Origin: Bacteroidales bacterium
GTDB lineage: Bacteria; Bacteroidota; Bacteroidia; Bacteroidales; UBA7960
DNA: 64,000 bases
Direction of reading: 5' to 3'
Assembly: GCA_012521995.1 (NCBI GenBank)
Contig: JAAYLH010000009.1
Location: forward strand, 1 to 64,000
The notes under the pieces were generated by a model. The model saw only the letters and a program-made list of their open reading frames with translations. It made no database searches and was not told the origin of the DNA. The translations under genes and the position numbers were made by a program. Position 1 is the first letter of the stretch. Each line of letters begins with the position of its first letter. Below are positions 17,069 through 25,959 of this stretch, piece after piece.

Positions 17069-17080
17069 TTACAGGATGGC

Positions 17081-18121
17081 TTATTGGTTTTTCAAATCTG
17101 TTTCAAATAAAAAACGGCTTTGATGCAAATAGGTCTCTCCCGGCCTCAGCAAGGTGGAGGGGAACTCCGGATGATTTGGCGAATCGGGGAAATGTTGGGT
17201 TTCGAGGCAAACCGCCTGGTGCTTCCCGTAGGCAATGCCCCCGTGCCCTTTCAGACTGCCGTCGAGGAAATTGGCGGTGTAAACCTGGATGCCCGGCTGG
17301 GTGCAATACAGGCTAAGCCTTCGTCCGCTTTCCGGATGATAAAGCACCGCCGCAGGATAATCAAGGCTGTGCCCGCGATTCAGCACAAAGCAATAGTCCA
17401 GGGGCCCCCGGATTTTGTCCATTGGGCCTGGCCCGGGCCTGTAATCGAATGGCGTACCCTCCACAGGAATCATTTTTCCCGTGGGTAGCAGCTCCCCGCT
17501 CAGTTCAAGATAATGATTGGCATCCACCATCACCTGGTGGTCGAAGATATTGCCGCGAAAGCCCCCCAGGTTAAAATAGGCATGGTTGGTCAGGTTCAGG
17601 TGGGTTGAGGCGTCTGTTTCGGCCTGGTAGGTGATCAGGAATTCATTGGTTTCCTTCAGGGTATAGGTTACCACCACCCCGAGATTTCCGGGATAGCCTT
17701 CCTCCAGGTGGGGGCTGAGATAGCTTAGCCTCAGGTTGATTTCATCTGCTTCCTTGATGATAGAATAATCCCATAAACGGGTATGAAAGCCGCCCGGTCC
17801 CCCGTGCAGGTGGCTGGGCGGGCTGTTCAGAGGCAGTTGCCAGGTTGTGCCTTCAAGGGTGAAACGCCCCATGGCAATGCGGTTGGCATATCGCCCCGTA
17901 ATGGTGCCAAAATAGGGATGGTCGCCCAGGTAAGGCGCCAGCAAAGGAAATCCTGCGATGATCTCATCTGACCGCCCCTGCCGGTCGGGCATCCGGATGC
18001 TCGTGATAATGCCTCCATAATTGGTGACGCTTAAACGCAGCCCCCCAGCAGTTTCCAGGGTGAACAGCCTGACACTGCGTCCATCGGGAAATTGGCCAAA
18101 GACCTGGTCTGATGACTTCAT
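17081..18121 (-). CDS. galM: Aldose 1-epimerase (galactose mutarotase)
   Basis: Interconverts alpha and beta anomers of aldoses. The 346-residue protein has the GalM features: GGIITSIRMPDRQG, GRYANRIAMGRFTLEG (substrate Arg), LHGGPGGFHTRLWDY (first catalytic His block), LTNHAYFNLGG (catalytic His), GTPFDYR and the AVCLETQHFPDSPNHPEFPS segment with the catalytic Glu. The frame is open to TTG at 18127, but the ATG at 18121 is more likely. It ends 12 bp before glpK, so the two are probably co-transcribed. Confidence 0.95.
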   Translation of the reverse strand: MKSSDQVFGQFPDGRSVRLFTLETAGGLRLSVTNYGGIITSIRMPDRQGRSDEIIAGFPLLAPYLGDHPYFGTITGRYANRIAMGRFTLEGTTWQLPLNSPPSHLHGGPGGFHTRLWDYSIIKEADEINLRLSYLSPHLEEGYPGNLGVVVTYTLKETNEFLITYQAETDASTHLNLTNHAYFNLGGFRGNIFDHQVMVDANHYLELSGELLPTGKMIPVEGTPFDYRPGPGPMDKIRGPLDYCFVLNRGHSLDYPAAVLYHPESGRRLSLYCTQPGIQVYTANFLDGSLKGHGGIAYGKHQAVCLETQHFPDSPNHPEFPSTLLRPGETYLHQSRFLFETDLKNQ

Positions 18122-18169
18122 GCCCAAAGTTAAGGAATTTTCTGCCCCGGGAATCCTAAGGTTGGGGAT

Positions 18170-19156
18170 TTACTGGTCCTGGGCATACACCAGTCCGACC
18201 TCCTGTCTGACCCGGTCAAGCGTCTTGATCAGGTCGAGGCTCATGCGTTGGGGCAGGGCAGCGCTTTCCTTTTTGCCGCTGCGAAGGCATTCCATGGCTT
18301 CCACGATCTCGTGGTAATAGCCATTGCCCTTGTATTTTACTTCTATGGATTCGGGCTGCTTGCCGTAAAGCTCCAAAGTGATCTTCTGGGTGTGGTGAAA
18401 GCTGTGGTGAAGTTTCAGCATGCCTTTGGTGCCAAAGATCAGGGCTTCGGTGGGGGTATTGGCGATCACTGAAGATTCCAGGATGCTTTTTTGCCCCTTA
18501 GCATAGTTGAACAGCATGGCGCAATGGGTATCCACGCCGGTGGATGAAAACAGGGCCGACGCCTCGATCTTTTCGGGAGCCCCCATAAGAAGCAGGGCCA
18601 GGTAAACGGGATAAATACCCACATCCAGCAGCGAACCCCCGCCCAAGGCCTTGTTGTATACCCGTTTCTTGGGGTCGGTCTCGCCAATGAATCCAAAGTC
18701 TGCCCGAAGGTATTCAATCTCTCCTATGGTATCTGCCTGAATAAGATCAAGCATCTTTTGAATGCCAGGGATAAACCGGGTCCAGAAAGCTTCCATGATG
18801 AAAACATCGCGCGCTTTGGCTTCTGTCAGCATGGCCTCAACCTCGGCTGCGTTCATCCCAAAGGGCTTCTCACACAGGACGGCCTTGCCATGCTGCAGGC
18901 ACAGCATGGCGTGGGGGTAATGAAAGACATGGGGCGTGGCTATGTAAACAATGTCCACTTCAGGGTCCTTTACCAGGGCCTCGTAACTTCCATAAGTGCT
19001 GACTGCCCCGAAGTCTTTTCCAAATGCCTTCGCCCGCTTTGCATCGCGCGATGACACTGCCTGCAATACTGCTCCATCGGCCAGCTCCAGGTCCTCAGCA
19101 AATTTGCGGGCAATATTGCCGGGGCCAATAATCCCCCAGCGTACGGGTGTGCTCAT
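18170..19156 (-). CDS. Gfo/Idh/MocA-family oxidoreductase
   Basis: NAD(P)-dependent dehydrogenase of the Gfo/Idh/MocA family (328 residues). The N-terminal Rossmann domain begins RWGIIGPGNIARKFAEDL, and the CEKPFGMN motif with its catalytic Lys is at about residue 93-100. The C-terminal domain has GGGSLLDVGIYP, a typical substrate-site segment with DxGxY. It is close to the trans-1,2-dihydrobenzene-1,2-diol dehydrogenase-like subgroup, but the substrate cannot be named. It leads a run with galM and glpK, which suggests sugar or polyol metabolism. A near-consensus -7 box (TATCTTTA) lies at 19176-19183. Confidence 0.88.
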   Translation of the reverse strand: MSTPVRWGIIGPGNIARKFAEDLELADGAVLQAVSSRDAKRAKAFGKDFGAVSTYGSYEALVKDPEVDIVYIATPHVFHYPHAMLCLQHGKAVLCEKPFGMNAAEVEAMLTEAKARDVFIMEAFWTRFIPGIQKMLDLIQADTIGEIEYLRADFGFIGETDPKKRVYNKALGGGSLLDVGIYPVYLALLLMGAPEKIEASALFSSTGVDTHCAMLFNYAKGQKSILESSVIANTPTEALIFGTKGMLKLHHSFHHTQKITLELYGKQPESIEVKYKGNGYYHEIVEAMECLRSGKKESAALPQRMSLDLIKTLDRVRQEVGLVYAQDQ

Positions 19157-19240
19157 AGGTCCTCTTTTTTTTGGATAAAGATATAAAATCTACTGACGAC
19201 CCCGGCCGTTTCATTTTTTTTAGACTTAAGCCGTCCCCGC

Positions 19241-19879
19241 TCAGACCTTCAGCATCTGTGAGGTGGAAATGTTCTTTAGGTCTTTCCTGACGATAGCTCC
19301 AGCCAAATCGTAAAAGGCAATGAACAGCAGCAGTTGCTGGCCTGCCTGGGATTTGGGCAGTTTCAGGCTGGCCTGGCCTTTGCCCCTGATGGCCGCTGCC
19401 TGGCGGATGGTCTCCTCAAGTGTTTGAGCATTCAGGGCCATGAGCAAAACATTGTCGCCCTGAGCTGAAGGCTTGCCTTCTTCTGCCTCGCCCCAGCTTA
19501 TGGTGGCCTCATTGCCGGTGACGGCAACGGATAGGTCTTTTGCCCCGGCCCGCTCGCCCAGGCTCAGCACCAACCAATCCAGGTGTTCAGGGCTGCCTGC
19601 CTCTCTGAATCGCTTCAGGTTTTCGGAAAGAGCCCGCTGAAATACGAACCTCCCTTCGGCTGCATCGTCAAAACCCCGCCTGACAAAGGGCTTGACTGCC
19701 TGCATGACCGCCATTACCTTCGAAAAATCACCCTGCGCCTTCTTCAGATGTGGGGAAACCACGCCACCCTGGCGGACAGGCATCCGCCGCATCACCGTTT
19801 TTCCGTTCATCTGGTAAACCACCAGGTTGCCCAGCCTGCCCTTGAAATTACCCAATACCCCTTCTTGCGAATATGCCAT
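19241..19879 (-). CDS. DUF6266-like protein
   Basis: A 212-residue protein that resembles DUF6266 proteins of Bacteroidota: an N-terminal GVLGNFKGRLGNLVVYQMNG block with glycine-rich pairs, then a VMRRMP segment and a FSKVMAVMQAVKPFVRRGF helix, then a beta-rich middle part and a conserved-looking end. The function of the family is not known to me. It has a TAACTTTG -7 box at 19908-19915, and the perfect 44-bp palindrome of array B sits immediately upstream of that box, so the array could affect expression. Confidence 0.65.
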   Translation of the reverse strand: MAYSQEGVLGNFKGRLGNLVVYQMNGKTVMRRMPVRQGGVVSPHLKKAQGDFSKVMAVMQAVKPFVRRGFDDAAEGRFVFQRALSENLKRFREAGSPEHLDWLVLSLGERAGAKDLSVAVTGNEATISWGEAEEGKPSAQGDNVLLMALNAQTLEETIRQAAAIRGKGQASLKLPKSQAGQQLLLFIAFYDLAGAIVRKDLKNISTSQMLKV

Positions 19880-19907
19880 AGCTTTCAGTTTTAAAGGTTT
19901 ATCTTTC

Positions 19908-19915
19908 CAAAGTTA
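19908..19915 (-). promoter_or_regulatory. Candidate -7 box next to array B
   Basis: TAACTTTG on the minus strand lies 28 bp upstream of the start at 19879. The expected -33 region (~19935) falls inside the first 11-bp unit of array B. Confidence 0.45.
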
Positions 19916-19930
19916 AGAAAAATTCAAATA

Positions 19931-19985
19931 TAATACGGAGTTAATACGGAGTTAATACGGTTTAAACCGTATTAACTCCGTATTA
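19931..19985. repeat. 11-bp repeat array B: perfect 44-bp palindrome
   Basis: Five 11-bp units in a row: TAATACGGAGT, TAATACGGAGT, TAATACGGTTT, then AAACCGTATTA and ACTCCGTATTA. Units 2-3 (19942-19963) and 4-5 (19964-19985) are exact reverse complements with no spacer, a perfect 44-bp palindrome centred on TTTAAA; unit 1 is one extra direct copy. The array lies between the DUF6266-like promoter and the gltX terminator. Confidence 0.97.
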
Positions 19986-20126
19986 ACTAAGAAAATGGTA
20001 GCACCATTTCAGGGTTGGGGATTAAGGAATGGAAGCGCGGCATCTTTTCAAAAGGTATTTTTTTTGTTTTGGAAAAGGAGAGGGGTGAAGTGTTTATAAA
20101 GACAGGAAGCAGCCATTTTGTATGAC

Positions 20127-20153
20127 AAAAAAGGCCGCCCTGGGAGGACGGCC
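20127..20153 (-). terminator. Intrinsic terminator of gltX
   Basis: On the minus strand GGCCGTCC (20153-20146) pairs with GGGCGGCC (20140-20133), one G-T pair, 5-nt loop, followed by six T. It lies about 90 bp after the gltX stop. An outer GACAAAAA/TTTTTGTC pair (20124-20131, 20161-20168) could extend the structure. Confidence 0.8.
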
Positions 20154-20240
20154 ATTGGTCTTTTTGTCTTTCCCAGGATGGAATGCCCCTGGCGAATGAT
20201 GCCATTGGCCTGAAGTTTTCCCGCTGGGTTGGGAAGCAGG

Positions 20241-21767
20241 TCAGGCTTTCAGAGTTTCCGCTGCACGACGGATGCGCTGCAGGCTTTCCTGCTTACCCAG
20301 GATGTCCATGATCTCTGAGAGGTCGGGCCCCATGCCGCTGCCTACCAAAGCGAGGCGGAGGCCGGGCATCAGCTTGCCGGCGCCAATGCCGTTTTCTTCC
20401 ATAAAGGTATGGATGGCCTTGTGGATGGCTTCGGCAGTGAAGGCTTGAAGGTTTTCCAGCACACTGGTCAGATCAAGGAGGATTGCCGGGGTGTCTTCCT
20501 TCCAGCGCTTTTTGGCGAAAGCCTCATCATATTCCTTGGGGGCGCTGAAGAAGAAGCCTGCCTGCCCGAACAGCTCGGTGGTGAAGTTCACCCTTTCGCG
20601 CATCAGGCCTGCAATGCTGGTCAACTGTTCTTCGCGGGCATCAATGCCTTTGGCCTGTGCTATTTCTTTTAATTCACGCCCCAGGTCTTGGAGGGGTTTC
20701 TGGAGTAAGTACTGGTGGTTGAACCATTTGGCTTTTTCGGGGTCGAATTTTGAGCCTGATTTGCCTACCCTGTCCAGGGAAAAGGCCTCAACCAGCTCGT
20801 CGAGGCTGAAGATCTCCTGTTCGGTGCCGGGGTTCCAGCCCAGGAGGGCCAGCAGGTTGACGAAGGCTTCGGGGAAATATCCTGCCTCGCGGTATCCGCT
20901 GGAGGTCTCGCCCGATTTGGGGTCCTTCCACTGAAGTGGGAAGACGGGAAATCCGAGGCGGTCGCCGTCGCGCTTGCTGAGTTTTCCGTTGCCGTCGGGT
21001 TTGAGCAGCAAGGGCAGGTGGGCAAAGCGGGGCATCTGTGCTTCCCAGCCCAGGCTGCGGTAAAGCAGCACATGCAGGGGGGCCGAGGGCAGCCATTCCT
21101 CGCCGCGGATCACGTGGGTGATCTTCATCAGGTAATCGTCTACCACATTGGCCAGGTGGTAGGTGGGCATGCCGTCGCTTTTGAACAATACCTTGTCGTC
21201 TAGCTGCCATGAATGCACCTTCACCGTTCCGCGGATCAGGTCCTCCAGCACGATTTCCTCGTCTTCGGGGTTCTTGATGCGGATGACATAGTTTTCGCCT
21301 CGGGCAATTTTTTGAGCAACTTCTTCTTCCGAAAGGGTCAACGAGTTCTTCATGCTGAGCCTTGATCGGCTGTCGTACTGGGGGTTACCGCTTTTTTCGG
21401 CTTCGATGCGCTGGCGCATGGCCTCGAGTTCTTCGGGGGTGTCGAAGGCATAATAGGCCTTGCCGCTTTCGATGAGTTGCATGGCATATTGCCGGTAAAG
21501 GTCCTTGCGTTCGCTCTGGCGATAGGGGCCGAACGGTCCGCCTGTTTCGGGGCCTTCATCCCAGTGGATGCCGCACCAGCGCAGCGATTCCATGATGTAA
21601 TCCTCGGCGCCGGGCACATAACGGTTCTGGTCGGTATCCTCAATGCGGAGGAGGAAATCCCCGCCCTGCTTTTTGGCAAACAGGTAGTTATACAATGCCG
21701 TGCGGACGCCTCCCATATGCAGGGGGCCGGTTGGACTGGGGGCAAAACGTACTCTTACTTTCGTCAT
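20241..21767 (-). CDS. gltX: Glutamyl-tRNA synthetase
   Basis: Class I aminoacyl-tRNA synthetase charging tRNA-Glu, 508 residues as usual. The HIGH motif reads PSPTGPLHMGGVRTALYNYL (within residues 9-28), a LRIEDTDQNR substrate block follows, and the KMSKS loop is KLSKRDG near residue 250. The C-terminal half is the anticodon-binding helical domain. It is the last gene of the minus-strand block lysS, GH3, lysE, gltX (17 bp after the LysE-like stop) and is followed by a terminator. Confidence 0.97.
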   Translation of the reverse strand: MTKVRVRFAPSPTGPLHMGGVRTALYNYLFAKKQGGDFLLRIEDTDQNRYVPGAEDYIMESLRWCGIHWDEGPETGGPFGPYRQSERKDLYRQYAMQLIESGKAYYAFDTPEELEAMRQRIEAEKSGNPQYDSRSRLSMKNSLTLSEEEVAQKIARGENYVIRIKNPEDEEIVLEDLIRGTVKVHSWQLDDKVLFKSDGMPTYHLANVVDDYLMKITHVIRGEEWLPSAPLHVLLYRSLGWEAQMPRFAHLPLLLKPDGNGKLSKRDGDRLGFPVFPLQWKDPKSGETSSGYREAGYFPEAFVNLLALLGWNPGTEQEIFSLDELVEAFSLDRVGKSGSKFDPEKAKWFNHQYLLQKPLQDLGRELKEIAQAKGIDAREEQLTSIAGLMRERVNFTTELFGQAGFFFSAPKEYDEAFAKKRWKEDTPAILLDLTSVLENLQAFTAEAIHKAIHTFMEENGIGAGKLMPGLRLALVGSGMGPDLSEIMDILGKQESLQRIRRAAETLKA

Positions 21768-21784
21768 AATCAGAATTTTTCAGA

Positions 21785-22414
21785 TCACATAAAATAGCAT
21801 ACCCGTATGATGAGGCCAATGCCAAACAAAACCAGGCAAACCCCCACCACACGATTCATGATGGTCAGGACCCTGGCGTTAATATATCGCTTGATGCGAT
21901 GTGCGATGAAGCTTTTGAAAATATCGGTCAAAAAAACCGTTCCGATAACCCCGGCAAAAAAGACCAGGATTTCCCTGGAGGGGATGCTGTATTTGGAGGA
22001 GGCAATCCCCATGACCCCGATCCAGAACACCAGCAGGAAGGGGTTAAAGATGTTCATAAAAAATCCCTTCATCACATATTTGAGGATGCCCCTTCCGCTG
22101 ACGCGCACCTCAATGCTGACGGGGGCCGGCATCACATATTTCCGGGTGAAGGTCACCGCTCCGAACCCCATCAGGATCAGTCCGCCGATAAAGCCCATGG
22201 TGACCTGGTTGCTTTCGTTCTGGAAGATTTGCAGGGCGCCCAGGTAGCTCAGGGCAATGAAGACCAGGTCGCTCAGGACTACCCCCATGGCGAATTGCAC
22301 TCCCGAAGGAAAGCCCCTGTGGATACTGGTCTGCACCAGTGAGATAAAGGTTGGCCCGATAAGGAAGGCCATGGTGAAGCCCAGGATGACGCCTTGGATC
22401 AATACAGAGAACAT
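21785..22414 (-). CDS. LysE-family amino-acid exporter
   Basis: Inner-membrane efflux protein of the LysE/RhtB family (209 residues). Six hydrophobic segments are visible, and the N-terminal signature GFTMAFLIGPTFISLVQTSIHRGF with FAMGVVLSDLVFIALSYLGA matches the family's first two helices. Substrate unknown. It starts 6 bp after the GH3-like gene, between two aminoacyl-tRNA synthetase genes, but that context does not prove lysine or glutamate transport. Confidence 0.88.
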   Translation of the reverse strand: MFSVLIQGVILGFTMAFLIGPTFISLVQTSIHRGFPSGVQFAMGVVLSDLVFIALSYLGALQIFQNESNQVTMGFIGGLILMGFGAVTFTRKYVMPAPVSIEVRVSGRGILKYVMKGFFMNIFNPFLLVFWIGVMGIASSKYSIPSREILVFFAGVIGTVFLTDIFKSFIAHRIKRYINARVLTIMNRVVGVCLVLFGIGLIIRVCYFM

Positions 22415-22420
22415 CAGGGA

Positions 22421-23959
22421 TCAGGCTTTTTTTTGCTGTTTGACAAATGCTTCCCATTCTTCGTGTACGGCGCCCTTTATCACCCTCGGGAATTTATTCT
22501 GCGAGCCTTCCTTGCCTTTTGATCGCATCCACTGATAGAATATTGAGGGCGAGAGCACTTCCACTATCACATCGCGGATGGCGGCTATGCGTTCTACGCG
22601 GTAATCGTCGTTGAGGATCTTTAGATTTTCGTCAATGGCATCGCGCAACACCACGGGATCAATTTCACTGTCGGTGCCAATAAACCATTTATGGGCGAAC
22701 ATGCTGTTGTGTTTTATGCCCGCCACAGTGAACTCACGCACTTCGATGTTGAGCTGGTCTTCGGCCATTTTGATGGCCATATTCATATTTTCCTGCGACA
22801 TATGTTCGCCGCAAAGGTTCAGGAAATGCTTGGTGCGGCCGGTGATGACGATCTCGTGGAGTTCCTTGCTGGTGAACTTGATGGTGTCGCCAATGAGGTA
22901 ACGGTAAGCCCCGGCGCAGGTGGTCAGCAACAGGGCATATTCCTTGCCTTCTTCTACCTGTCCGATGGTGAGGGTCTGGGCTTCAGGCTTCAGGTTACCT
23001 TCCCCGTCGAAGTTGGTGCTGTTGAAAGGCACGAACTCATAAAACAAACCATTGTTCAGCACCAGTTGCATGCTGTTGGTGTTGGGGCGGGTCTGGAAGG
23101 CAATAAACCCTTCAGAGGCGAGGTAGGTCTCGATATAAGTCAGGGGTTTGCCCAGTAACTTCTCAAATCCTTTCACATAAGGCGTAAAAGCCACGCCCCC
23201 GTGCACGAAGATACTCAGGTTAGGCCACAGCTCGTGGATGTTTTTCAGTTTGTAATGCTCAATGATCCTTTCGATCAGGATCTGCCACCAGGCGGGCACC
23301 CCAACGATGACCCCGATGTCCCAGTCTTTGGCTTTCCTGACGATCTCGTCGAGTTTGGTGGGCCAGTCGCGCTCCTTGGAGATGCGCTTGCCGGGCTTGT
23401 AGAAATGTTCGAACCAGAAGGGGATGTTCTTGGTGGTGATGCCCGAGAGGTCGCCTTCGTAATAGGTTCCGTTGTATTGCAGGTGTGTGCTTCCGCCCAG
23501 CATCAGGATGCCCTTTTCGTAAAACGACTTGGGAAAGTCGTAGCGGCCCAGTGAGAAGATTTGACGGATGCTGGTTTTCTTGATGGCCCGCAACATGTCG
23601 TTGGTGACGGGGATGTATTTGCTGGAGGCTTCGGAGGTGCCGCTGCTGAGGGCGAAGTACTTAACCCTTCCCGGCCAGCAAACGAATGGCTCGCCATTGA
23701 GCGAGCGAAACCACCAATCGCGGAAGATGTTGTTGTAGTCGTACAGGGGCACCTTTTGCTGAAAATGGGCGACCAGGTTGTTTGTGCGGATCATCTCACT
23801 GAATCCGTAGTGTTCGCCAAAGGCGGTGGGAGCCGCTTTGCGCAGGAGCTTACGCAACTCCCTGCGCTGGACTGTTTCTGGGTCTTTGGTGCTGAAAATT
23901 GCAGGCATTTTGCCTCTGAGCTCAATGGCCCGCTTGACGATGGATCCTAATATGGGCAT
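22421..23959 (-). CDS. GH3 auxin-responsive-promoter family enzyme
   Basis: A 512-residue adenylate-forming enzyme of the GH3 family. In plants these join acyl acids to amino acids; bacterial members are poorly characterised. Visible motifs include the ATP loop LSSGTSEASSKYIPVT (~residue 108), GVPAWWQILIERI, the FVHGGVAFTPY segment, YLASEGFIAFQ, and the ITGRTKHFLNLCGEHMS hinge with a conserved Arg. It lies between lysS (55 bp) and the LysE-like exporter (6 bp), an arrangement that suggests co-transcription and possibly amino-acid conjugation followed by export; this is inference only. Confidence 0.9.
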   Translation of the reverse strand: MPILGSIVKRAIELRGKMPAIFSTKDPETVQRRELRKLLRKAAPTAFGEHYGFSEMIRTNNLVAHFQQKVPLYDYNNIFRDWWFRSLNGEPFVCWPGRVKYFALSSGTSEASSKYIPVTNDMLRAIKKTSIRQIFSLGRYDFPKSFYEKGILMLGGSTHLQYNGTYYEGDLSGITTKNIPFWFEHFYKPGKRISKERDWPTKLDEIVRKAKDWDIGVIVGVPAWWQILIERIIEHYKLKNIHELWPNLSIFVHGGVAFTPYVKGFEKLLGKPLTYIETYLASEGFIAFQTRPNTNSMQLVLNNGLFYEFVPFNSTNFDGEGNLKPEAQTLTIGQVEEGKEYALLLTTCAGAYRYLIGDTIKFTSKELHEIVITGRTKHFLNLCGEHMSQENMNMAIKMAEDQLNIEVREFTVAGIKHNSMFAHKWFIGTDSEIDPVVLRDAIDENLKILNDDYRVERIAAIRDVIVEVLSPSIFYQWMRSKGKEGSQNKFPRVIKGAVHEEWEAFVKQQKKA

Positions 23960-24014
23960 AGTGGTTTGTTTTTATGGTTTGCAGTGGCAGTATGCTAGAA
24001 TTCAGAGCATTTGA

Positions 24015-25748
24015 TCAGGTTCCGGCCTTTTCGATCCAGTCCTTCACCTCTTCGGGCTTTGGGGCGGGGACATCCATTTTGAGCTTCTTTCGCAGGCCAC
24101 AGAGCTGGTTGAACACCTTGTTGGGGTTGGCATCCTTGAGAGCAGCAGGCTCGGCAAAACCAGCCTGCCGAAGGATGGGAATCCACGTGTCGGGCACGCC
24201 TATGGCCTGAAACAGCTCATCGTGGCCTGTGGCCGTGGAGGTCTTCTCGGGCCGCATCTGCGGGAAAAACAACACATCCTGAATGGAGGGGCTGTTGGTC
24301 ATGATCATACTCAGGCGGTCGATGCCGATGCCCAGCCCTGCTGTAGGGGGCATGCCCGTTTCGATGGCATGCAGGAAATCTTCGTCGAGGACCATCGCCT
24401 CAGGGTCGCCGCGGCGGCCCAGTTCGATTTGTTCCTCGAAGCGCTGGCGCTGGTCGATGGGGTCATTAAGCTCGGAGAAGGCATTGCAGATTTCCTTGCC
24501 ATTGCAGATGGCTTCAAAGCGTTCGACCAGCCCCGGCTTGTCGCGGTGTTTCTTAGCCAGGGGTGACATCTCCACAGGGTAGTCGGTGATGAAGGTAGGC
24601 TGGATCAGTTTGGGTTCGCAAAACTCGCCGAAGATCTCATCGATGAGCTTGCCCCGGCCCATCGAGGGATCGGTTTCCAGTCCGAGGCTGGTGGCAAAGG
24701 CACGCATCCGGTCTTCGTCCATTTCGGAGATATCGGTATTAGTGAAGTGTTCAATGGCGCCATACATTGTGAAGCGCGTCCAGGGCCTTTTGAAATCAAT
24801 GAGGTGTTCGCCCACCTGCACCTTCGTTTTGCCGTGAAGGTCAAGGGCGATCTTCTCGACCATTTCTTCCACAAGGTTCATCATCCACTCATAGTCGCGG
24901 TAAGCCACGTAGAGTTCCATCTGGGTGAATTCAGGGTTGTGGAAACGGCTCATGCCCTCGTTGCGGAAGTCTTTGGCAAACTCGAAGACACCATCGAAGC
25001 CGCCCACGATAAGGCGCTTCAGGTAAAGCTCGTTGGCGATTCTGAGGTAGAGTGTGGTATCCAGGGTGTTGTGGTAGGTTTTAAAAGGCCGGGCAGCAGC
25101 GCCTCCATAGATGGGTTGCAGGACGGGGGTCTCCACTTCAAGGTAGCCTTTTTCGAGCAGGAAGTTGCGCATGCTTTGCACCAGCTGGGCGCGCTTGCGG
25201 AAGGTGTCCTTCACCCGGGGATTGACGATCAAGTCAATGTGGCGCTGGCGGTAACGCTGTTCTGGGTCAGTGAAGGCGTGATAGACATGTCCTTCCTTTT
25301 CTTTCACTATGGGCAGCGGGCGCAGCGATTTAGTCAGGATCTTGTATTCCTTCACGTGGACGGTTATCTCGCCCATACGTGTTATAAACACGAAGCCCTT
25401 CACGCCGATGATGTCGCCAATGTCGAGCAGGCGTTTGAACACCACATTGTAAAAACGCTTGTCCTCACCGGGGCAGATCTCGTCGCGGTTGAAATAGAGC
25501 TGAATGCGGCCTGTGTCGTCCTGCAGCTCTACAAAAGAGGCGTTTCCCATAATTCGACGCCCCATGATGCGGCCTGCCAGGCTGATGTCCTGGTAAAGGC
25601 TATTGTCGTTGGGGAAGTTTTCGAGGATCTCACCGGCCGAGACGCTTACTTCAAAGCTCTCGGCAGGGTAGGGGTTAATGCCCATATTGAGCAATTCATT
25701 GAGCGCATCCCTGCGCATTTGCTCCTGTTCGCTTAATCGCACACTCAT
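24015..25748 (-). CDS. lysS: Lysyl-tRNA synthetase, class II, with C-terminal extension
   Basis: Charges tRNA-Lys. The 577-residue protein has the OB-fold anticodon domain (residues ~50-150, [10 protein letters not shown]...) and the class II core: motif 1 around [14 protein letters not shown], motif 2 [16 protein letters not shown], motif 3 [11 protein letters not shown]. It continues ~75 residues past the usual end (after [11 protein letters not shown]) with a helical domain [19 protein letters not shown]...LCGLRKKLK, an extension I associate with Bacteroidota LysS. The frame is open to 25781 but the ATG at 25748 begins [13 protein letters not shown] and lies about 25 nt after the predicted transcription start. 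Confidence 0.96.
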   Translation of the reverse strand: MSVRLSEQEQMRRDALNELLNMGINPYPAESFEVSVSAGEILENFPNDNSLYQDISLAGRIMGRRIMGNASFVELQDDTGRIQLYFNRDEICPGEDKRFYNVVFKRLLDIGDIIGVKGFVFITRMGEITVHVKEYKILTKSLRPLPIVKEKEGHVYHAFTDPEQRYRQRHIDLIVNPRVKDTFRKRAQLVQSMRNFLLEKGYLEVETPVLQPIYGGAAARPFKTYHNTLDTTLYLRIANELYLKRLIVGGFDGVFEFAKDFRNEGMSRFHNPEFTQMELYVAYRDYEWMMNLVEEMVEKIALDLHGKTKVQVGEHLIDFKRPWTRFTMYGAIEHFTNTDISEMDEDRMRAFATSLGLETDPSMGRGKLIDEIFGEFCEPKLIQPTFITDYPVEMSPLAKKHRDKPGLVERFEAICNGKEICNAFSELNDPIDQRQRFEEQIELGRRGDPEAMVLDEDFLHAIETGMPPTAGLGIGIDRLSMIMTNSPSIQDVLFFPQMRPEKTSTATGHDELFQAIGVPDTWIPILRQAGFAEPAALKDANPNKVFNQLCGLRKKLKMDVPAPKPEEVKDWIEKAGT

Positions 25749-25778
25749 TGTTTTTTCTTTCCTTTTTTTTATAGAGTG

Positions 25779-25786
25779 CAAAGATA
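25779..25786 (-). promoter_or_regulatory. Candidate -7 box of the lysS operon
   Basis: TATCTTTG on the minus strand, 30 bp upstream of the lysS ATG; good match to TAnnTTTG. It would drive the block lysS-GH3-lysE-gltX. Confidence 0.5.
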
Positions 25787-25913
25787 CGGAATATAATATT
25801 TTTTGCCCTTATGCCGTGGACAAGACTTTTGCTTTTCGGATTGGGGCTTTGGCCGCTTCAATCCTCCTCTCATCTTTATGGGTTTTTCATGCGGTTCTTT
25901 CAGCGATTTCGGT

Positions 25914-25921
25914 TATTTTTG
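25914..25921 (+). promoter_or_regulatory. Candidate -7 box, carboxypeptidase gene
   Basis: TATTTTTG fits TAnnTTTG and lies 38 bp before the ATG at 25960, divergent from the lysS box. Confidence 0.35.
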
Positions 25922-25959
25922 CTTCCTGACTATCGGGTTACACAAAAAACTTTTTTGTT

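Larger units (their letters stand above)
19880..20240. other. Intergenic region between gltX and the DUF6266-like gene
   Basis: 361 bp holding the DUF6266-like promoter box (19908-19915), array B (19931-19985) and the gltX terminator (20127-20153). No coding region is supported. Confidence 0.7.

Noticed and set aside
19931..19985. Simple intrinsic terminator
   Set aside because: No U-tract follows, the palindrome has no loop, and gltX already has a proper terminator at 20127-20153.
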